A stretch of DNA of 56,324 bases from Candidatus Poseidoniales archaeon (GTDB taxonomy: Archaea > Thermoplasmatota > Poseidoniia > Poseidoniales > Thalassarchaeaceae), in NCBI GenBank assembly GCA_012960975.1, contig DUAE01000059.1, forward strand, positions 1 to 56,324. Reading direction: 5' to 3'. The notes under the pieces are model-generated. The model was not told the origin of the DNA and ran no database searches. It saw only the letters and a program-made list of their open reading frames with translations. Positions 46,106 through 53,522 of the stretch are shown here, piece by piece; positions within the stretch are counted from its first letter, which is position 1, and each line of letters opens with the position of its first letter. The translations under genes and the position numbers were made by a program.

Positions 46106-46405
46106 ATGGCTGGAATTTGCAATCTTTGTGGTTTACCAGATGAATTATGCATTTGCCAAGAAATAGCTAAGGAACAACAAAAAGCAGTCATTTCAGTAGT
46201 TAGAAGGAGGTATGGAAAAATGGTAACTATCGTTGAAGGAATCGATGATCCCGCCATCGATATCAACCAACTAGCTAAGATTCTCAAAGGTGCTTGCGCT
46301 AGCGGCGGCACTGTCAAAGGACGTAATATCGAACTTCAAGGTGAGCACAAAAAGCGTGCCGCCAAAGTTCTCGAGCAGAATGGATACAGAGTAGAGGTGC
46401 GCTAA
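46106..46405 (+). CDS. translation initiation factor aIF1 (SUI1 family)
   Basis: A 99-residue archaeal SUI1 protein. A cysteine-bearing N-terminus (CNLCGLPDELCIC) precedes the core RRRYGKMVTIVEGIDD and GACASGGTVKGRNIELQGEH. It helps select the start codon on the small subunit. It sits between rpl29 and the Rpp29 gene, the standard euryarchaeal order. SD GGGGTGG lies upstream of the ATG. Confidence 0.95.
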   Translation: MAGICNLCGLPDELCICQEIAKEQQKAVISVVRRRYGKMVTIVEGIDDPAIDINQLAKILKGACASGGTVKGRNIELQGEHKKRAAKVLEQNGYRVEVR

Positions 46406-46666
46406 ATGAGCGATTCGATTCACCTTCCATTCTTGGCTCGAAACCTAACTGTGGTCGGTTCAAATGACCCTAGTTTAGTGGGGATTTCTGGTCAGGTACT
46501 AGAAGAGACCCGACGCACTATTATCGTGCAATCCGAAACTGGTGAGAAAACTCTCGCTAAGACGGTAATACAATTCACACTCGATTCTGAGAAAGACGTG
46601 ATCAACGGTGCCGCGGTAACCCAGCGTCCAGAGAATCGAGTGAACCGCAAATATAGGAGGAACTGA
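46406..46666 (+). CDS. rnp1: RNase P protein component Rpp29 (Rnp1)
   Basis: An 86-residue Sm-like protein. It has the p29 pattern NLTVVGSNDPSLVGISGQVLEETRRTIIVQSE...KTLAKTVIQFTL and a basic C-terminus (PENRVNRKYRR). It is a subunit of archaeal RNase P that trims tRNA 5' ends. It directly follows the SUI1 stop and is one base from rps17. Confidence 0.93.
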   Translation: MSDSIHLPFLARNLTVVGSNDPSLVGISGQVLEETRRTIIVQSETGEKTLAKTVIQFTLDSEKDVINGAAVTQRPENRVNRKYRRN

Positions 46667-46667
46667 A

Positions 46668-47000
46668 ATGCGTGATATCGGAGTAGATGTTAATACGCCG
46701 CAAGGCGAATGGGATGGGGATGAGAATTGTCCATTCCATGGAAGTTTGAGGCTACGTGGACAAATTATCGAAGGGACTGTTTATTCAAACAATATGTCGG
46801 GTTCGATTGTTGTTCAACGAGAAATGACCCGCTACATGAAGAAATATGAGAGATACGAGAAGAGAACACGCCGATATCCGGCACATTTACCTTCTTGTAT
46901 TGGCGAATTAAGCCCTGGCGATAAGGTTCGAATTATGGAATGTAGACCTCTTTCTAAGACTGTTAAATTCTGTGTAATCGATACGGAGGATTCACAATGA
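46668..47000 (+). CDS. rps17: 30S ribosomal protein S17 (uS17)
   Basis: A 110-residue archaeal S17. Its N-terminus DIGVDVNTPQGEWDGDENCPFHG is the archaeal form, and the OB fold has RYEKRTRRYPAHLPSC and PGDKVRIMECRPLSKTVKFCVI. The stop overlaps the rpl14 start by 4 bases (ATGA). It binds 16S rRNA early in assembly. Confidence 0.96.
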   Translation: MRDIGVDVNTPQGEWDGDENCPFHGSLRLRGQIIEGTVYSNNMSGSIVVQREMTRYMKKYERYEKRTRRYPAHLPSCIGELSPGDKVRIMECRPLSKTVKFCVIDTEDSQ

Positions 47001-47395
47001 AGGGAATTTCAAGTCGAGTAACCAAGGCTTTGCCTACACACTCGAAGATGGACTGCGCCGACAACACGGGTGCTAAAATTGTCATGTTGATTACCGTTCT
47101 AAACAAGGGTGGAGTCGCTCGTCGATATCCAGCAGGCGGCGTAGGTGATATGATTCGTGTCACAGTAAAGCGTGGCACTCCAGAAACACGCCGTCAAATC
47201 TTCAATGCAGTCATCGTTCGTCAATCACGACCCTTCCGTCGCGCAGATGGTACGTGGGTTCGATTCGAAGACAACGCTTGTGTTCTAACAAATGAACGCG
47301 GTGATGTCCAAGGTTCAGATATCAAAGGACCAGTCAGTAGAGAAGCTGCTGAGCGATGGCCTAGAATCGCTGCTACAGCGAAACAAATTGTATGA
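46997..47395 (+). CDS. rpl14: 50S ribosomal protein L14 (uL14)
   Basis: A 132-residue L14 with DNTGAKIVMLITVLNKGGVARRYPAGGVGDMIRVTVKRG near the N-terminus and VRQSRPFRRADGTWVRFEDNACVLTNE. It lies at the subunit interface and contacts 16S rRNA. It overlaps rps17 by 4 bases. A TGAGGTGAG junction precedes rpl24. Confidence 0.97.
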   Translation: MKGISSRVTKALPTHSKMDCADNTGAKIVMLITVLNKGGVARRYPAGGVGDMIRVTVKRGTPETRRQIFNAVIVRQSRPFRRADGTWVRFEDNACVLTNERGDVQGSDIKGPVSREAAERWPRIAATAKQIV

Positions 47396-47405
47396 GGTGA
47401 GATGG

Positions 47406-47840
47406 ATGGCAAGTAATAAACCAGGCAAGAACCGACTAGAACAGAGCAAAGCACCACTACATATCAGGCGCAAGCGAATGCGAGCTCGATTAATAACTGA
47501 TGATCCAGATCTCCAAGCTGTCCGAACCGTTACCGTTCGTGTCGGTGATGAAGTTGAAGTACTCCGAGGAGACTTTGGTAATCCTAACAGTGTCAAATCC
47601 GATTCCCGCGGCAAGCGCCTCGGACAATCACGTGGCCGTGCAGGATTGAAGGCGAAGGTTGCCAATGTCAACACGACATCTGGCATGATTTTCGTCGATG
47701 GTTTGACGATGACCACTGCCGATGGAAAAGAGGAAGCGATTCCAATCCATCCTTCAAACATAATTGTCACAGCTCTCTATGAGGGCGACCCACTGCGAAT
47801 TAAGCAGTTATCAGACCGTGCAGGGGGTGCACAAGAATGA
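47406..47840 (+). CDS. rpl24: 50S ribosomal protein L24 (uL24)
   Basis: A 144-residue L24. ATG 47406 follows the SD GAGGTGAG; a longer in-frame start overlaps rpl14 and is not used. Conserved features are the basic N-terminus (APLHIRRKRMRARL), the KOW region VRVGDEVEVLRGDFG, and IPIHPSNIIVTAL. It is an early assembly protein of the large subunit. Confidence 0.95.
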   Translation: MASNKPGKNRLEQSKAPLHIRRKRMRARLITDDPDLQAVRTVTVRVGDEVEVLRGDFGNPNSVKSDSRGKRLGQSRGRAGLKAKVANVNTTSGMIFVDGLTMTTADGKEEAIPIHPSNIIVTALYEGDPLRIKQLSDRAGGAQE

Positions 47841-48535
47841 GCAGCAGTCACATTAAGCGCCTAATGATGCCACGAAGTTGGCCTCTACCAAGAAAGTCAA
47901 ATGTGTGGGTTCAGAAACCAGACCCATGTGGTCACAGCACGGATAAATGCATGCCGATGGCACTAATTTTGAGAGATGTTATCGGACTCGCTCACTCTCG
48001 TCGTGAAGCTAAGAAAATTCTCCAAACCCGTAAGGTTAGTGTGGATGGACAAATCGAAACCGGTGCTGGTCGTGGTGTTGGTCTAATGGATGTTCTAACA
48101 GTTGGAGATCAGCATTTCCGCTGTATCCTCGATAAAAACGGTAAACTTAGATACAACGAAATTTCATCTAAGGCCGCCGGTAGCAAAATCTGTCGCGTGA
48201 GTGGAAAAACCACCATTCGTGGCGGAATTACTCAACTTCATCTTCACGATGGACGTAATCTATTATTCGATGAGAACCCAAAATACAATTCTGGTGACAG
48301 CGTGGTTCTCTCATTGCCGGATCAGAAAATCACTGCCCACCATAAATTCGAAGAAGGCGCAACCGCTTACCTAATCGGTGGTTCTCACATCGGTGAAGTA
48401 GCGACTGTACGTTCCCATGAAATCAAGCGTTCATCGAAGGCAAACGAAGTTCAATTTGATGACTTTGGTACAATTTCCAATTATGCTTTCATCATCGGTG
48501 ATACAAAGGATATTCCACTGGAGGTGAAGGAATGA
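47837..48535 (+). CDS. rps4e: 30S ribosomal protein S4e (eS4)
   Basis: A 232-residue eS4 with an N-terminal S4-type RNA-binding motif (LRDVIGLAHSRREAKKILQTRKVSVDG) and a KOW-like C-terminal part. It overlaps rpl24 by 4 bases. This protein is specific to archaea and eukaryotes and supports the archaeal assignment. Confidence 0.96.
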   Translation: MSSSHIKRLMMPRSWPLPRKSNVWVQKPDPCGHSTDKCMPMALILRDVIGLAHSRREAKKILQTRKVSVDGQIETGAGRGVGLMDVLTVGDQHFRCILDKNGKLRYNEISSKAAGSKICRVSGKTTIRGGITQLHLHDGRNLLFDENPKYNSGDSVVLSLPDQKITAHHKFEEGATAYLIGGSHIGEVATVRSHEIKRSSKANEVQFDDFGTISNYAFIIGDTKDIPLEVKE

Positions 48536-49059
48536 GTGAGTCTGTAAATCCTATGCTTTCCCCACGTATCACGAAGGTCACCGTAAACATCGGTGTCGGT
48601 GAAGGTGGTTCGCGTCTACAGCTTGCTGAGCAAGTTCTCGAGCTTCTAACGGGTCAAACTCCTGTTCGTACAATATCCTCAAGCACAAATAGGGATCTTG
48701 GGACTAGAGAAGGAGCACCAATAGGTTGTAAAGTTACTTTCCGTGGAGATGAAAAGGTCCATGCTTTCCTGAAGGATGCATTCTGGGTTCGCCAAAATAC
48801 CTTGCCTGTTTATAATTTTGATCAATCTGGCAACCTTTCTTTTGGAATATCGGATTATACCGATTTCCCAGACCAAAAATACAATCCGGATATCGGAATC
48901 TTTGGTATGGACATCAATATCGTACTCGAACGCCCAGGCCACCGCGTCTCTCGTCGTCGCCGACGAAGCCGCAAGGTCGCAGTAAATCATCGCGTAGAAC
49001 GCGAGGAATCCAAGGAATGGTTTACTGAGCGTTTTGGGTTAACAATCGTGGAGGAGTGA
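48532..49059 (+). CDS. rpl5: 50S ribosomal protein L5 (uL5)
   Basis: A 175-residue L5 with ITKVTVNIGVGEGGSRLQLAEQVLELLTGQTPVRT and GAPIGCKVTFRGDEKVHAFL. The C-terminal YNPDIGIFGMDINIVLERPGHRVSRRRRRSRKV is the P-site contact region plus a basic tail. It binds 5S rRNA. It overlaps rps4e by 4 bases. Confidence 0.96.
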   Translation: MSESVNPMLSPRITKVTVNIGVGEGGSRLQLAEQVLELLTGQTPVRTISSSTNRDLGTREGAPIGCKVTFRGDEKVHAFLKDAFWVRQNTLPVYNFDQSGNLSFGISDYTDFPDQKYNPDIGIFGMDINIVLERPGHRVSRRRRRSRKVAVNHRVEREESKEWFTERFGLTIVEE

Positions 49060-49062
49060 TGT

Positions 49063-49215
49063 ATGGCACGTGATCATGGAGAAGAAATCGGCCGAACAAA
49101 CGGTTGCCGTCGCTGCGGACGCAGTAGAGGGATGATTCGTCGACATGGACTACGTCTATGCCGACAATGCTTCCGCGATATAGCCCCAGAAATAGGATTT
49201 AAGAAATATAGTTGA
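49063..49215 (+). CDS. rps14: 30S ribosomal protein S14 (uS14, zinc form)
   Basis: A 50-residue zinc-binding S14: start [20 protein letters not shown], then C at position 15, C18, C33 and C36, forming a C-x2-C / C-x2-C knuckle. Length and order (between L5 and S8) are standard. ATG 49063 follows GAGGAG with short spacing. It is short but unambiguous. Confidence 0.95.
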   Translation: MARDHGEEIGRTNGCRRCGRSRGMIRRHGLRLCRQCFRDIAPEIGFKKYS

Positions 49216-49226
49216 GGTGATATGAT

Positions 49227-49616
49227 ATGCAATTTGACCCCTTAAGTGATGCCTTTACCCGCATTTTCAATGCGGAAAACGCTGGTCACTATGAAGTGAC
49301 TGTAAGCCCTGCTAGTAAGCTTCTAGGAAGCATGCTTTCAATCATGCAAAAATCCGGCTATGTCGGCGAGTATGAGAAGCTAGATGATGGCCGTGGCGGT
49401 GGATTCCGCGTCGAGTTAATTGGCGCGATAAACCGCTGTGGAGTTATCAAACCAAGACATTCTGTTCAACGTGCAGAATTTGAGAAGTGGGAATCACGAT
49501 ACTTACCTGCACAAGATTTCGGTCTTCTCATCCTAACCACCAATCAAGGTGTAATGAACCATTACGAAGCGAAAAAGGAGAGAATTGGCGGACGTTTGCT
49601 CGCCTATATTTTCTGA
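49227..49616 (+). CDS. rps8: 30S ribosomal protein S8 (uS8)
   Basis: A 129-residue S8 with FDPLSDAFTRIFNAENAG at the N-terminus and the C-terminal YLPAQDFGLLILTTNQGVMNHYEA that is the S8 signature. The SD GGTGAT overlaps the rps14 stop (TGAGGTGAT). S8 binds the central domain of 16S rRNA and in bacteria can repress its own operon. Confidence 0.96.
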   Translation: MQFDPLSDAFTRIFNAENAGHYEVTVSPASKLLGSMLSIMQKSGYVGEYEKLDDGRGGGFRVELIGAINRCGVIKPRHSVQRAEFEKWESRYLPAQDFGLLILTTNQGVMNHYEAKKERIGGRLLAYIF

Positions 49617-49629
49617 GGGGGAATGAAGT

Positions 49630-50181
49630 ATGCCAAAGTTAGATCATATAGCGCACAAGATTTCCTTCGCCGAAGGAGTTAGTGCAACGATTGATGGTAT
49701 CTCTGTGACCATCTCGAAAGGTTCGAGTACACTCACACGAGAATTCCTTCATCCTCGAGTTGTCGTAAATCAAACGGATGAAGGCTTAGAAGTATTCTGC
49801 AACCTTCCTCGGCGAGCCGAGAAAGCACTCGCTGGTACCTGGGCTGCACATTTACGAAACATGGTTCACGGTGTTGATACTGGTTTCGAATACAAATTGA
49901 AAGCAGTATATTCTCACTTCCCAATGACCATTAAGGTTCTAGGAAACAAAATGACAATCACCAACCTCTTCGGTGAAAAGGTTCCACGTGAAGCAAAACT
50001 TCCTTGGTCACCTGCTGATGTTGAAGTTAAGGTGACAAATAAAACAGATGTTCTCGTATGCGGTGCTGACAGAGAAAAGGTTGGCCAAACTGCAGCAAAT
50101 ATTGAGCGTGCATGTGCTATCAAGAAGCGAGACAGAAGAGTCTTCCAAGATGGTATCTATATCACCTCGAAGGGTGCATGA
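49630..50181 (+). CDS. rpl6: 50S ribosomal protein L6 (uL6)
   Basis: A 183-residue L6 with two alpha-beta repeats; the second has VKVTNKTDVLVCGADREKVGQTAANIERAC. It follows rps8 with SD AGGGGGAA. Length is normal for archaeal L6. It sits near the factor-binding site. Confidence 0.95.
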   Translation: MPKLDHIAHKISFAEGVSATIDGISVTISKGSSTLTREFLHPRVVVNQTDEGLEVFCNLPRRAEKALAGTWAAHLRNMVHGVDTGFEYKLKAVYSHFPMTIKVLGNKMTITNLFGEKVPREAKLPWSPADVEVKVTNKTDVLVCGADREKVGQTAANIERACAIKKRDRRVFQDGIYITSKGA

Positions 50182-50195
50182 AAGGAGGTAATGGT

Positions 50196-50837
50196 ATGAC
50201 ATACGAAAATATGACTGTTGCAGAATTAAAGGATTTATTGCGAGAAGCAGGTCTTCCTGTTTCTGGAAAGAAATCGGAATTAATCGAGAGACTCAACGCA
50301 TCTTCTGTTGAAGAAGCCGTTGAAACTGTTGAAGAAGAATTCATCGATGAAGATTTCGAGATGGATGACGAAGATTTCTTCGACGATGATATCGATCAAA
50401 TTCACACAGCTAGACAAAAGCCAGTCCTCGACGATGAGACTAAGGCGCATTTAGTTACTCGCGCTGCTGAAAAGAAGAAGATGCCAAAGTTCCGCCGACA
50501 AGAATGGTATCGATACTACCGTCTCGCCCGCACAGGTTGGAGAAAGCCCAATGGATATCAATCAAAACAACGATTGAACATGAAGTATCGAACACCAATG
50601 GCTCGTGTTGGATATGGAAAGATTGCGTCAGTTCGCGGACTTCATCCATCTGGATTCAAAGAAGTTCTAGTCAATCAATCGAGTGAACTCGATGGAATTG
50701 ACCCCGAAACTCAAGCAGTTCGTATCGGTGCAACCGTTGGGAACCGTAAGCGTTCAACAATTCACGACCGTGCAGATGATTTGGGAATCCGTGTTCTAAA
50801 TCGCCGCCGAATCGATAGGAAGGGGGACTTGCAATGA
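50196..50837 (+). CDS. rpl32e: 50S ribosomal protein L32e (eL32) with N-terminal SAP domain
   Basis: A 213-residue protein from ATG 50196 (AAAGGAGGT upstream; the longer in-frame start lies inside rpl6). Residues about 5-35 form a SAP motif (MTVAELKDLLREAGLPVSG, KKSELIERL). Residues about 39-68 are a strongly acidic linker. The eL32 core begins near residue 75 (FRRQEWYRYYRLARTGWRKPNG, MARVGYG, GLHPSGF). The SAP fold usually binds nucleic acid. This extension is unusual for eL32; the acidic linker suggests a flexible attached domain. Confidence 0.92.
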   Translation: MTYENMTVAELKDLLREAGLPVSGKKSELIERLNASSVEEAVETVEEEFIDEDFEMDDEDFFDDDIDQIHTARQKPVLDDETKAHLVTRAAEKKKMPKFRRQEWYRYYRLARTGWRKPNGYQSKQRLNMKYRTPMARVGYGKIASVRGLHPSGFKEVLVNQSSELDGIDPETQAVRIGATVGNRKRSTIHDRADDLGIRVLNRRRIDRKGDLQ

Positions 50838-51310
50838 TGATTACAAATCAAAAGCGCATGGCTGCTCAAATTCTAACTCAAAAAGAAGGACGCACAGTAG
50901 GTGTTCATCGAATCTGGATTAACCCAGATTATCTCGATGACGTTTCAAGTGCAGTTCAGAAGGACGACATTCGCCGTCTTATCGAAGAGGGCCTCATCAA
51001 GGCTAAGCCGATTCAAGGTGTAAGCCGTGGCCGAGCTCGAAAGGTAGCTGCTCAGAAGGCAAAGGGTCGTCGAAAGGGGCACGGTTCCAGAAAAGGAACT
51101 GCTAATACACGCGATCCAAAGAAACCACGCTGGATGCGACTTATCCGTGCTCAACGCCGAGTTCTCAAAGAACTTCGTGGCGATGAAACACTTACTCCAT
51201 CGGAGTATAGGTATTACTATCGAAAAGCAAAGGGCGGTTCTTACCGATCCATTGCACACATGCAAACCAATATGGGTTTGGATGGAATTAAACTAGGCGG
51301 TGATGAGTGA
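50834..51310 (+). CDS. rpl19e: 50S ribosomal protein L19e (eL19)
   Basis: A 158-residue eL19 with MAAQILTQKEGRTVGVHRIWINPDYLDDVSSAVQKDDIRRLIEEGLI, then the basic RKVAAQKAKGRRKGHGSRKGT and KGGSYRSIAHM. It overlaps the end of rpl32e by 4 bases. Specific to archaea and eukaryotes. Confidence 0.96.
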   Translation: MMITNQKRMAAQILTQKEGRTVGVHRIWINPDYLDDVSSAVQKDDIRRLIEEGLIKAKPIQGVSRGRARKVAAQKAKGRRKGHGSRKGTANTRDPKKPRWMRLIRAQRRVLKELRGDETLTPSEYRYYYRKAKGGSYRSIAHMQTNMGLDGIKLGGDE

Positions 51311-51825
51311 TGGCAAGAGGTAAGAACCAACGACTGAAATTCAAGCGCCGAAGAGTCGGAGATACCGATTATCGTCGCCGTATGAAATTGTTACGCGGTG
51401 GGATACCACGAGCAGTTGTTCGTATTTCTAATACTCAAACTACATGCCAATTAATTAATTTCGATTTTGGTGGAGATCATGTCCTTTCTTCAATCAATGG
51501 GAAGACTTTGGTTGACAAATTTGACTGGCCATTGGACCTTTCCCGCAAATCCGTTCCTGCGAGTTACCTCGCCGGATATGCACTCGGAAAATCTGCTCTC
51601 GCTGCAGGTCACGAAAGCGCAGTTCTCGATATTGGACTTTCAGCATCATCAACCGGTAGCCGCGTATTCGCTGCCCTTCGAGGAATGGTCGAGGCTGGAT
51701 TAGAAATCCCTCACGGCGAAGAGGTTCTACCTGACGACGACCGAGTCAATGGTACTCACATCGACGATTCGATTGCGAAGTCCGTCGAGAAAACTCGAGC
51801 ATCGATAGAGGAGGCATTATCATGA
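51310..51825 (+). CDS. rpl18: 50S ribosomal protein L18 (uL18)
   Basis: A 171-residue L18 from ATG 51310, which shares one base with the rpl19e stop. An in-frame GTG at 51307 is less likely. Features are MARGKNQRLKFKRRRVGDTDYRRRMKLL, the 5S rRNA-binding start, then SYLAGYALGKSAL, DIGLSASSTGSRVFAALRGMVEAGLEIPHG. It binds 5S rRNA with L5. Confidence 0.95.
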   Translation: MARGKNQRLKFKRRRVGDTDYRRRMKLLRGGIPRAVVRISNTQTTCQLINFDFGGDHVLSSINGKTLVDKFDWPLDLSRKSVPASYLAGYALGKSALAAGHESAVLDIGLSASSTGSRVFAALRGMVEAGLEIPHGEEVLPDDDRVNGTHIDDSIAKSVEKTRASIEEALS

Positions 51826-52586
51826 GTGATGAAAACACCCCTGAAGTAGTCGAATTAGCACCTGGTCTCGCAGCAGCTCTCGCACCTGTTGAAGAGAAGA
51901 ATGACCGTCGCCCTCGTCGTGGCCCAGATCCTCTTGCTGGTCTTCGTTCCTGGTCTCCTCGTACAAGACTCGGCCGAATGGTCTTGTCTGGAAAAATCCT
52001 CACATACGAGCAAGCATTGAATACCGGATTGCCGATTCGAGAAGTCGAAATCATCGACGCACTTCTACCCGATTTGACCGATGATGTCCTCGGCGTCAAT
52101 ATGATTCAGAGAATGACCGATTCTGGTCGTCGTGTTCGATTCAACGTTCTTTGCGTTGTCGGAAACAGCGATGGATACGTTGGACTTTCAATCTGTAAAG
52201 GAAAAGAAGTTTCGAGTACAATTCGTAAGGCGATTGATAAGGCAAAACTCAACCTAATCCCAGTAATGCGTGGAAACGGTTCTTGGGAATCATCCGAAGG
52301 TCCTGCAAATTCTGTTCCTTTCAAGGTCACAGGCCGCTCTGGTTCGACTAGAATCACGCTGATGCCTGCTCCATCTGGAAAGGGATTGGTTATCGGCGAC
52401 TATGGTCGCCGTGTTCTAACATTAGCAGGCGTTACTGATGTTTGGTCACGCTCTGCTGGCCAAACTCGAACTACTATCAATTTCGCAAAAGCGACATTCA
52501 ATGCTTTAATCGAATTGAATAAGACGCGCATCACCGATGGTGATCGCGAACGTTTGCATATTACCCAAGGGAGGACATTTCAATGA
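51822..52586 (+). CDS. rps5: 30S ribosomal protein S5 (uS5)
   Basis: A 254-residue S5. The core has RRVRFNVLCVVGNSDGYVGLSICKGKEV, ITLMPAPSGKGLVIGDYGRRVLTLAGVTDVWSRSAGQTRT. The N-terminus is longer than in bacteria (about 40 residues, acidic then Arg-rich). It overlaps rpl18 and rpl30 by 4 bases each. It helps maintain decoding accuracy. Confidence 0.96.
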   Translation: MSDENTPEVVELAPGLAAALAPVEEKNDRRPRRGPDPLAGLRSWSPRTRLGRMVLSGKILTYEQALNTGLPIREVEIIDALLPDLTDDVLGVNMIQRMTDSGRRVRFNVLCVVGNSDGYVGLSICKGKEVSSTIRKAIDKAKLNLIPVMRGNGSWESSEGPANSVPFKVTGRSGSTRITLMPAPSGKGLVIGDYGRRVLTLAGVTDVWSRSAGQTRTTINFAKATFNALIELNKTRITDGDRERLHITQGRTFQ

Positions 52587-53053
52587 GTTACTTAGTTATC
52601 CGCGCTCGTAGTGACCGTGGCGTCACCAAAAAAATTCGTGACACCATGTTAATGCTCAATTTGACCCGTGTAAATCACGCAACTATCGTCCCTGATGCTC
52701 CAACTTATACCGGAATGCTACAGAAGTCGAAGGATTACATCACTTGGGGTGAAGTTGACGCTGACACTATCGAAAACCTCATCTTAGAGCGTGGACGAAT
52801 GGTCGGTGACCACCCTGTAACTAATGCAACAATCAAAGCCGGTTCAGATTTCAAAACTGTCAAGGCATTCGCGAAGGCTATCGCTTCTGGCGATGCTTCG
52901 ATGAAGAGCGTTGACGGGCTAAAACCAATCTTCCGTCTTCATCCGCCTCGCGGCACGAAGGGATGGGGCGGAATCAAGAGAGCATACACCGTTGGTGGTG
53001 CACTTGGTTTCCGTGGTGAAGCAATCTCCGACTTAGTCGGAAGGATGATCTGA
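52583..53053 (+). CDS. rpl30: 50S ribosomal protein L30 (uL30)
   Basis: A 156-residue archaeal L30, longer than bacterial L30 (about 60). The core has VIRARSDRGVTKKIRDTMLMLNLTRVNHATIV, the typical L30 fold, and ends FRLHPPRGTKGWGGIKRAYTVGGALGFRG. It overlaps rps5 by 4 bases, and its stop is fused with the rpl15 ribosome binding site. Confidence 0.95.
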   Translation: MSYLVIRARSDRGVTKKIRDTMLMLNLTRVNHATIVPDAPTYTGMLQKSKDYITWGEVDADTIENLILERGRMVGDHPVTNATIKAGSDFKTVKAFAKAIASGDASMKSVDGLKPIFRLHPPRGTKGWGGIKRAYTVGGALGFRGEAISDLVGRMI

Positions 53054-53064
53054 GGTGATTATGA

Positions 53065-53493
53065 ATGGTTTCACGTACGAATAAATTCCGTGGTCGCTCT
53101 CGCTATCACGGCCGTGGAAAAAAAGCTGGTCGCGGTGCTGGAAAGCGTGGTGGCCGTGGAAATGCTGGAATCAATAAGCATCGCTTAATGACTCGTATCA
53201 AGTATATGCCAGGTCACTGGGGGATGCATGGATTCAATCGTGACCCTAGTTTGAGAATTGTCAATGTATCATGTAATCTGCAAGAAGCAGAATCACTCGC
53301 TGAAGGCGATTCTGTTGATTTGAGCGGATTCGGATTTGACAAGTTGCTCGGCAAAGGACGCATCACTAAGGCTCTACACATTACCGTGGCAGAAGCCAGT
53401 GCACGCGCTATCGAGAAGGTAGAAGCTGCCGGTGGCTCTGTCACTTTAAGTGATAAAGAAGATGGCGAATTTGGTGAATTGGAAGAGGAATAA
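53065..53493 (+). CDS. rpl15: 50S ribosomal protein L15 (uL15)
   Basis: A 142-residue L15. It starts with the basic Gly-rich segment (FRGRSRYHGRGKKAGRGAGKRGGRGNAG) followed by the globular part (TKALHITVAEASARAIEKVEAAGGSVTL). It precedes secY by 29 bases, the usual end of this operon. The C-terminus is acidic (EDGEFGELEEE). Confidence 0.95.
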   Translation: MVSRTNKFRGRSRYHGRGKKAGRGAGKRGGRGNAGINKHRLMTRIKYMPGHWGMHGFNRDPSLRIVNVSCNLQEAESLAEGDSVDLSGFGFDKLLGKGRITKALHITVAEASARAIEKVEAAGGSVTLSDKEDGEFGELEEE

Positions 53494-53522
53494 TCCTCGA
53501 TAATAATGAAGGAGTGTTTTGA

